Shown here piece after piece: positions 54,501 through 60,500 of a stretch of 64,000 bases of DNA. The DNA is taken from contig CM055745.1 in NCBI GenBank assembly GCA_029465975.1, positions 12,498,312 to 12,562,311 of the forward strand, read 5' to 3'. Position numbers and translations under genes: made by a program. The notes below the pieces were generated by a model. The model saw only the letters and a program-made list of their open reading frames with translations, did not search any database and was not told the DNA's origin. Positions within the stretch are counted from its first letter, which is position 1. Every line of letters starts with the position of its first letter. Source of the DNA: Dallia pectoralis. Lineage: Eukaryota; Chordata; Actinopteri; Esociformes; Umbridae.

Positions 54501-57500
54501 GCAAAACTTTTTAATGGTCGGATAAAACCAAGATTGATCTTTTTGCACTAAACTGGCCATGCTTGGCAAAAAAACAAACACAGCACACAAGCCAAACCAC
54601 ATCATACCTGCTGTAAAGCATGGAAGCATTGTGTTGTGAGGGTGTTTCTCTTTAAACGAGACTAGGCAATCTGTCAGTATTGAAGATAAAACGGATGCTG
54701 CCTTGTACACCGACATACTTGAGGAAAACCTGTGACCCTCTGGTAGACAGCCGAAGATGGGCGGGTAGTTCACGTTCCAGCCTACAATGACCTTAACCAC
54801 TGTGGCAAAAATACGATGCAGTGGTTTAAGAATAACAAAGTCAATGTGCTTGTGTGGCCAACTCAGAGCCATATCTGTGGATGGACTTGAAGACAGCAGT
54901 CAAGCGCTGCTCAACACAATTTTTTTCCATTTTACCCCACACAATTCTACCAGGAAGAATCGGAATCAGGTTTATTTGCTAAGAATTTTTCTGACCCATA
55001 GCTGCAGCATTTAGACAGTAATGAAGAGTGCAAACCGAGCAAAAAACAGACAACATTGAACAGTTCGACAAGAGACAATTCCTAGTGGCAAAAGTAAAGG
55101 AAAAATATAGTGTCATCATATATTTCCGAGAGATGCAAAGGAGCAATGTCTGGATGTGTGAGCAGATATCAAAATGTGCAAAGAGCAGAAAGTAGAGCAA
55201 TATGTAATTGTCTTTACAGTTGTGCAAATAAGAGCAATGTCCAGTTATAGTACAGGATGTCCACCAATGTCTATTGTATCAGAGCTGATAGTGTCCAGGG
55301 TTGGTAATAATGGGGCGGGCTATGGGGCAGACTAGTGCTGGAGGCATATTCCTTACACTCACCGCCGTGGGGAATAAGCTGTTCTTGTGGTGGGATGTTT
55401 TGGTCTTGATCGACCTCAGCCGTCTGCCAGAGGGGAGAGTTCTGAATAGTCTGTTACCCGGATGGGAGGGGTCTGCCTCAATCTTTGCTGCCTGTCTCAG
55501 TGACCTGATTTTGAACAGATCCTGAAGAGACGGAAGCTTACATCCAATGGTCCGCTCTCCCAGTCTGTCTTTGTCCTTGCAGCCAACTAGATGATGATGA
55601 ACAGTCTCTCTTGTGCTTTTTGAGCTGCCGCAGGCCGAACAGTCTCTCTTGTGCTTTTTGAGCTGCCGCAGGCCGAACAGTCTCTCTTGTGCTTTTTGAG
55701 CTGCCGCAGGCCGAACAGTCTCTCTTGTGCTTTTTGAGCTGCCGCAGGCCGAACAGTCTCTCTTGTTCTTTCTTAGAGAGCGGTGATGTTCAGCTCCCAC
55801 TTGTGGTCCTGGGCGATTGTGTTCGGTGGTGTAATCTGTGAACTTCAGGAGTTTGACAGAGTGTTGACTGGTGGTGCAGTTGTTGGTGTACAGAGAAAAG
55901 AGAGGACAGGAAGCAACCTTGTGGGGAGCCGGTGTTGACGGTCAGAGGGTCCGACAGGTATTTCCCCAACCTCATGTGTTGCGTCCTGTTGAAGAGAAAG
56001 TCTTTGATTCATGTACAAGTGGACACGGGCACTCTCTTGGTGGAGAGCTTATCCTGAAGAAGGACTGGAATGATGGTGTTGAAAGCAGAGGTGAAGTCCA
56101 CAACTATGATTCTGGCGTAGGTTCCAAGGATGTCTAGATGCTGGAGAATGAAGTGGAGAGCCATGTTGATTGTGGCATCCACAGAACTGTCTGCTCTATG
56201 GGCAAAGTATAATGGGTTTAGTATTGGATCTAGGATAGCACCAGGCGCTCAAAGTACTTCATAACAGAGGTCAGAACAACTGGTCTGGAGTGATTTAGCC
56301 CTGTGAACTTTGGTTTCTATGATAGTGGAGGATTTGAAGCAGGCTGGGATGACTGATTTTTTTTGTAAATGTCTGTGAACACAGCATATAGCTGATCAGC
56401 ACAGTCCTTGAGGGTGGAGGCAGAGACTTCATCAGGACCAGCTACCTCCCTTGGGTTTTGACTCTTGAATAGTCTGTTTACATCGCTGTTTAGTATAGGG
56501 AGTCTCATTGAGTCCCATGGGCAAATATTCCACAATCCATGGGTTAATAAAGACATATCCTAACAGACTGACGGCTGTATAGCCAAAAGGAAGCTCTAGG
56601 AGGTAATAAATCATCAGACTGAACACTTGTCCAACTCTGCTATTCTAGCTTTCGTTTGTTTTATGTTTGGAGCTGGAGCCCAAAAATATATTTATTAGAT
56701 TTTGATTTTGATTTCCGACTGTAAGACCAAAATAGTCTATTTCAAAGGTTTATGATGATTTTCTATAGCCACTGTAATACAACTTTACCCAAAGACAAAT
56801 CGGTAGGATTTTGGGCATTTCACCTTCTAAAGTGAACAATATAATTACAATATTCAAGGATTCAAATCTCAGTGAGTAAAGGGCCATGCCAAAAACAACT
56901 TGAATACGCGTGACCTCCGATCCCTCAGACGTCTCAATCTTAAAATCTGTCACAAATCTCTAATGGATATCCTGACATGGGCTCGGAAGTAATTTGGTCA
57001 ACACCATTCGCCGCTGCATCCACAGATGTAAGATGTAAGATGTAAAGCTTTACTATGCAAAGCTGGAGTCAGGCATCTAACCTGTCCAGTTGTGCTGCTA
57101 ACTTCTGCGGTTGATCTCATCATAGATGCACAGTAGAACAGTGGAATTGTGTTTTGTGGTGCGACGGGTCAACATTTAGAACAGCTGTTGTGTTCTCCAG
57201 GCCAAAGAAGAACAGGACCATCTAATCTGTTATCAGCGTCCGGTCCAAAAGCCAGCATCTGTCATGTTATGGGGGTGTGTCAGTGCATGGGTAACTTGCA
57301 CAACTGTGAAGGCACCATTAATGCAGACATGTTGGAGACATTTTAGAGCAAACATATGCTGCCATCCGGACATCTTTTTCCAAAGACACCTTTTTGTTTT
57401 CTCCAAATTTAAACTAGTCGCAATATTGGAAATGAAAGAGGATCATTTTTGGAAAACCGCCCAAGCGGAGGGGGAACAACTTAGCCAAAGCTTGACGTTC

Positions 57501-60500
57501 TGAGTCCATAGAGTGATATTCTTTTAGAACATTCCATAGAATTGTATTCTTTTAGAACATTCCATAGAATTGTATTCTTCTAGAAAAAAAACAATGATAT
57601 TCCTGCTGACTAGAACATTGCTGAACATTTTGAGATGTGTAGTGCGATCAGTGAACCATAGAGGCATTGTATGGTCCCAAAACCACACCTTTGGTTCTTA
57701 CATTGACAAGGTTCAGAATTCGAACTATTCAACAAGGTCCATGTACGGTTCCAGATTTCCAAAAGGCTCCACCTACAGTATGGGATCAACCTACCCCTCT
57801 ATGAAGTTTTCACTTCTGATAGAACTTGAGGCAACTGCAAGAAAAATGACGGAAAGCAGCCAAGGTTCTTAGTTACTATTTGGGAAGTGTCAATGCCTCT
57901 CAAAAAAGCCAAAAAGTGATGAGAAAGCATTTTCTTTCAAAATAACTCTGCCTCAGCCAAAATGTTGAGGGAGTAAAAAAACATGGCCTGGAAATGAATA
58001 TGAACAGTGATAACATATTGTTGATTGAAATCAGATTTCTGTGACAAACCGAGAACTCTGGCTTGTGAAGTGGGAGAAGTCGCAAACTGACAAATATTGG
58101 GGGAGTCAAGTTTCCTGTGCAAGATATTTACTAGTCTGGCGTATACTTCATGTCTATGGTGGTTATGTTGTTTATCAAAAACAATCATGAGAGAAAAGTA
58201 TGGCTTAGCTGGTTTTAATTTATATGTGATTAAAAGAGAACTAGAACACCCCCAATATTCTTCAAGTACTCAGCTCTTTTTGAGTTATTTCACAGGATAT
58301 TAAAAGTTGCCTGCGCTTTTTACAGAAAAATGTCCGTTAACAAGAGAACATTGTTCCACTGAAAGAAAACTAACTTTGTCCACCAATCGCAACCAGAGAA
58401 AATGTTTTGATGCCCTATTGAACTACGGAGTCTGTTATATTTCCCGTTTTCCTTTAAAGGGGAATTTCGCCAACACACTTTGGATTATCGCCCTGAGAAT
58501 AATCTATTGGCCAAGAGAAACTCAAATACGAGGTTTACATCTAAACAGCCTTTACAAACGTCAGCTAACTTCAGCCGGCAGAAACAAAATATGGAAATAA
58601 TGACTTTGTGTTTGCCTCGTTTCACGGTCAATGTTACCTTCATGTAACAACAATTCAGATGTTGTTTTCAAGTGATTTTGCAATGCATGTCCACATGCTC
58701 CTCCACAAACTCCCATGAGCAAAAAGAGGCTGAGTTAGTTAAAGTTAGTGTGGAACGGAACTGTGCACGTTTCTCCTAATACATTCAGGGTGAGAGACCA
58801 TCAAACATCCAGTTGTATAATTGTCAAATGATCCTTTAATTAGGACGACGACGCTAATCCATCATTGAAAAGTGGAAGAGTGGATGGGAGCTTCTCTGCT
58901 GCTCCATTCCTTATCTTCAGCTCATGCAGAGTGCATCGAGGCACAGTGGGCTCTTTACAACTTATCTTTGGGCCCCCTCAGAGAACCCCCTCAGAGGACC
59001 CCTCAGAGAACCGCCGCGTGCAATGAGGGGCCAAAGACTGTGACTGTAGTGTCGCTCTCTATCTGCTAGCGGTGGAATGTTTAACGTCTTAGATTTTCTG
59101 AATGGCTACCTGTCATTGTCATCCGCTTAGCTTTAGACTAATGGAAACTAAATGGACAGGAGTTATTAATCATAGCATTAGAACATACACACTCTATCTC
59201 CATCTAGATCTGCAGAGAGGCGTACAGATGACAAATTGCATGGGGGGAGAACCAGAGGGGAAACCACACGCTGCTCCAGTATTTCATTCAGCCCTCATTC
59301 GATAATCAAATAAAAACGCGATTATATCACTTAGCCACAAAACAGAGGTCCGCCTGGAACTCATTAAGAAATATTACTGGTCCCACCGTGGAGTGCTACA
59401 ATTCAGGGTGGATGACAGCAGAATCGTATGGAGGCGCGGAGGCCTGTGAACTTATGAGAGGAGTTCTTTTAGTAAGGATGCAATTGAAGAATGTGCATTC
59501 TCCCTTTTCCTTCATTAAAAATATCACATATTTGAACAGTACTATGTAAATAGCAGACAGAAGTTATCTTGTAAATAAATGTTACATCATAATGTTACAT
59601 CATAAATAAATGTTACATCATAATGTTACATCATAAATAAATGTTACATCATAATGTTACATCATAAATAAATGTTACATCATAATGTTACATCATAAAT
59701 AAATGTTACATCATAATGTTACATCATAAATAAATGTTACATCCGTCCTCTTTCCAGATGGCCTGTATTGCTTGTCTTCTGCTTCAATTTGTGTGGGTGG
59801 TTGCATTCAATTAATTGATTAGGCAGAGTCAATAGTCAATAGTGCATGAATACTACCAAAATACTTATTTGTCTAAACATCTTTTGATGCACTCTGAAAA
59901 CAGAATCAGTGAAGTGTTGTTGCCGCCGGATACAAAAATGGTCAAATGTGGATTTCACATGTATAGTACACATTAGTACACATGGTAGAGTTCTGCTAGG
60001 TTTACCCAATAAGGCATTACCATCAAAATGCATTTGTACTACTGTGTACTATAGATAAAAGCATTGTAAAAACTGTATTCATGCTGTCAGTGGAAATGTT
60101 TAGCTATTGAAGCATCTGATGGCTATGGCATTCCGGGTTATAAGCCAGTAAAGGAGGACATGTGCTGCGAAGTTAATAAAAAATCTAGGAGCAAACAAAT
60201 ACAAATTTGGAGCCCAATTTAATTGTTTTGTTGGAGTTTCAACCTTCTCCAATGCTGACATTTAACTACAACGTCGGTAAAGTTGAGGACAGGCAGGACA
60301 CAGTTGCAGAGCTGGAGTAAAGCATAACGATACAAGACACATCCGTAACCAACGACACAAACAATGAACCATACTACGGGGGTGGGGTTTAGGGCGGGGT
60401 TTGGGGCGGGGTTTGGGTCCGGGGGCAGAACACAAAAAGGGCTCCCAATAAGAGGCAACGCAAAACAGCTGCTTCAAATTGGGAAACATCGAAACCCGAA

